From contig JBBILG010000050.1 in NCBI GenBank assembly GCA_037445085.1, positions 1 to 13,574 of the forward strand: a stretch of 13,574 bases of DNA, read 5' to 3'. The position numbers were made by a program, and so were the translations under genes. The first letter of the stretch is position 1. The number at the start of each line of letters is the position of its first letter. The DNA comes from JBBILG01 sp037445085 (GTDB taxonomy: Bacteria; Pseudomonadota; Gammaproteobacteria; Burkholderiales; Methylophilaceae). The notes beneath the pieces are model-generated. The model saw only the letters and a program-made list of their open reading frames with translations, was not told the DNA's origin and made no database searches. Positions 12,956 through 13,574 of the stretch are shown here, piece by piece.

Positions 12956-13574
12956 TTACTGGAAGAAATCCCTGACTTTCTCCATCCACGACTTCGCGCG
13001 CGGGCTGTGCTTGTGCGCGTCCTGCTGGTTGATTTCCTCCAGCTCGCGCAGCAGTTCCTTCTGCCGCTCGGTCAGCCGCACCGGGGTTTCCACCACCACA
13101 TGGCAGATGAGGTCGCCATGTTCGTGGCTGCGCAGCGGCTTGATGCCCTTGCCGCGCAGGCGGAGTTTGGCGCCGGTCTGGGTTTCCGGCGGGATCCTCA
13201 TCTTGGCGTGGCCGTCCAGGGTGGGGATTTCGATTTCCCCGCCCAGCGCCGCAGTGGTGAAGCTGATCGGCATCTCGCAGTGCAGGTCGCCGCCGTCGCG
13301 CTGGAAGATGGGGTGCGGCTTGAGGTGGATGACCACGTAGAGGTCGCCGGGCGGGCCACCGTTGACGCCGGCCTCGCCCTCGCCGGAGAGGCGGATGCGG
13401 TCGCCCTCGTCCACCCCGGCGGGAATCTTCACCGACAGCGTCTTGTGCTGTCGCACGCGGCCGTCGCCGTGGCAGACGGGGCAGGGTTCCTTGACCACCT
13501 TGCCGCTGCCGTGGCACTTCGGGCAGGTCTGCTGGATGGAGAAGAAGCCCTGCTGCATGCGTACCTGGCCGTGG
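12956..13574 (-). CDS. dnaJ: Chaperone protein DnaJ, C-terminal part (5' end beyond the window)
   Basis: The visible 206 residues are the second half of DnaJ, the Hsp40 co-chaperone that delivers substrates to DnaK and stimulates its ATPase. The fragment enters in the zinc-finger domain (HGQVRMQQGFFSIQQ) and contains two CxxCxGxG repeats (CPKCHGSG and CPVCHGDG). The substrate-binding beta domains follow: TLSVKIPAGVDEGDRIRL, GDLYVVIHLKPHPIFQRDG, ALGGEIEIPTLDG and ETQTGAKLRLRGKG. It ends with the usual C-terminal tail (KSWMEKVRDFFQ). The stop is TAA at 12958-12956. The J domain, the Gly/Phe linker and the first zinc-finger repeats are outside the window. No defect is visible. Confidence 0.97.
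   Translation of the reverse strand, partial: HGQVRMQQGFFSIQQTCPKCHGSGKVVKEPCPVCHGDGRVRQHKTLSVKIPAGVDEGDRIRLSGEGEAGVNGGPPGDLYVVIHLKPHPIFQRDGGDLHCEMPISFTTAALGGEIEIPTLDGHAKMRIPPETQTGAKLRLRGKGIKPLRSHEHGDLICHVVVETPVRLTERQKELLRELEEINQQDAHKHSPRAKSWMEKVRDFFQ

Noticed and set aside
12786..13517. Open frame of 243 codons on the minus strand through the intergenic element and dnaJ
   Set aside because: It is the shifted frame of dnaJ that continues through the repeat-like element. Its low-complexity product does not resemble a protein family.
1..13574. CRISPR array, insertion sequence, prophage or new defence cluster
   Set aside because: I saw no regularly spaced repeats, transposase, integrase or defence-type domain. 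Apart from higBA, the genes are recognisable housekeeping families.

Overview
The window looks like chromosomal DNA from a GC-rich betaproteobacterium, probably near Nitrosomonadales or Rhodocyclales. The reasons are the block ftsY-ftsE-ftsX divergent from two M16 peptidase genes followed by rsmD-coaD-ferredoxin, the Allochromatium-type ferredoxin, and DnaJ, FtsY and Cfa sequences of Proteobacteria type. The lineage is judged from gene content and remembered family sequences, not from a search. A run of 75 N (4954-5028) is an assembly gap that removes the end of ftsX.

Layout. Positions 1-175 hold the 3' part of a tRNA-Gly(GCC) gene and a complete tRNA-Cys(GCA) gene. Next is a HigBA-type toxin-antitoxin pair (344-941) with its own promoter and a likely operator. 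A molybdate ABC transporter operon modABC (1066-3631) follows. It converges on cfa (minus strand, 4816-3644), a cyclopropane fatty acid synthase gene with a TTG start and a strong Shine-Dalgarno (SD) sequence. Upstream of cfa lie a strong intrinsic terminator, the N gap, and the tightly overlapping minus-strand operon ftsY-ftsE-ftsX (7473 down to the gap). Divergent from ftsY are two M16 family genes, the first with an intact zinc motif and the second without it. They overlap each other, then rsmD and coaD, and coaD is followed after one base by a 2[4Fe-4S] ferredoxin gene. The ferredoxin gene overlaps tail-to-tail with mtfA (minus). mtfA is divergent from gloA (glyoxalase I). gloA converges on the 3' part of dnaJ (minus), which runs off the window, and a compact structured repeat-like element fills the space between their stop codons.

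How the genes work together. Most of the window is housekeeping: protein targeting and division (FtsY, FtsEX), envelope proteolysis and lipid modification (M16 pair, Cfa), ribosome and CoA maturation (RsmD, CoaD), stress and detoxification (DnaJ, GloA), and molybdate supply. The accessory part is the toxin-antitoxin module beside the tRNA genes.

The most notable pattern is in the start regions rather than in a new gene cluster. Five genes (higB, modA, ftsY, coaD, mtfA) have a -10-like TAnnnT hexamer followed by exactly six bases and then the start codon, with no usable SD. This predicts leaderless mRNAs. cfa, the first M16 gene, the second M16 gene, higA and gloA carry normal SD sequences instead. 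I found no convincing new defence or biosynthetic system.
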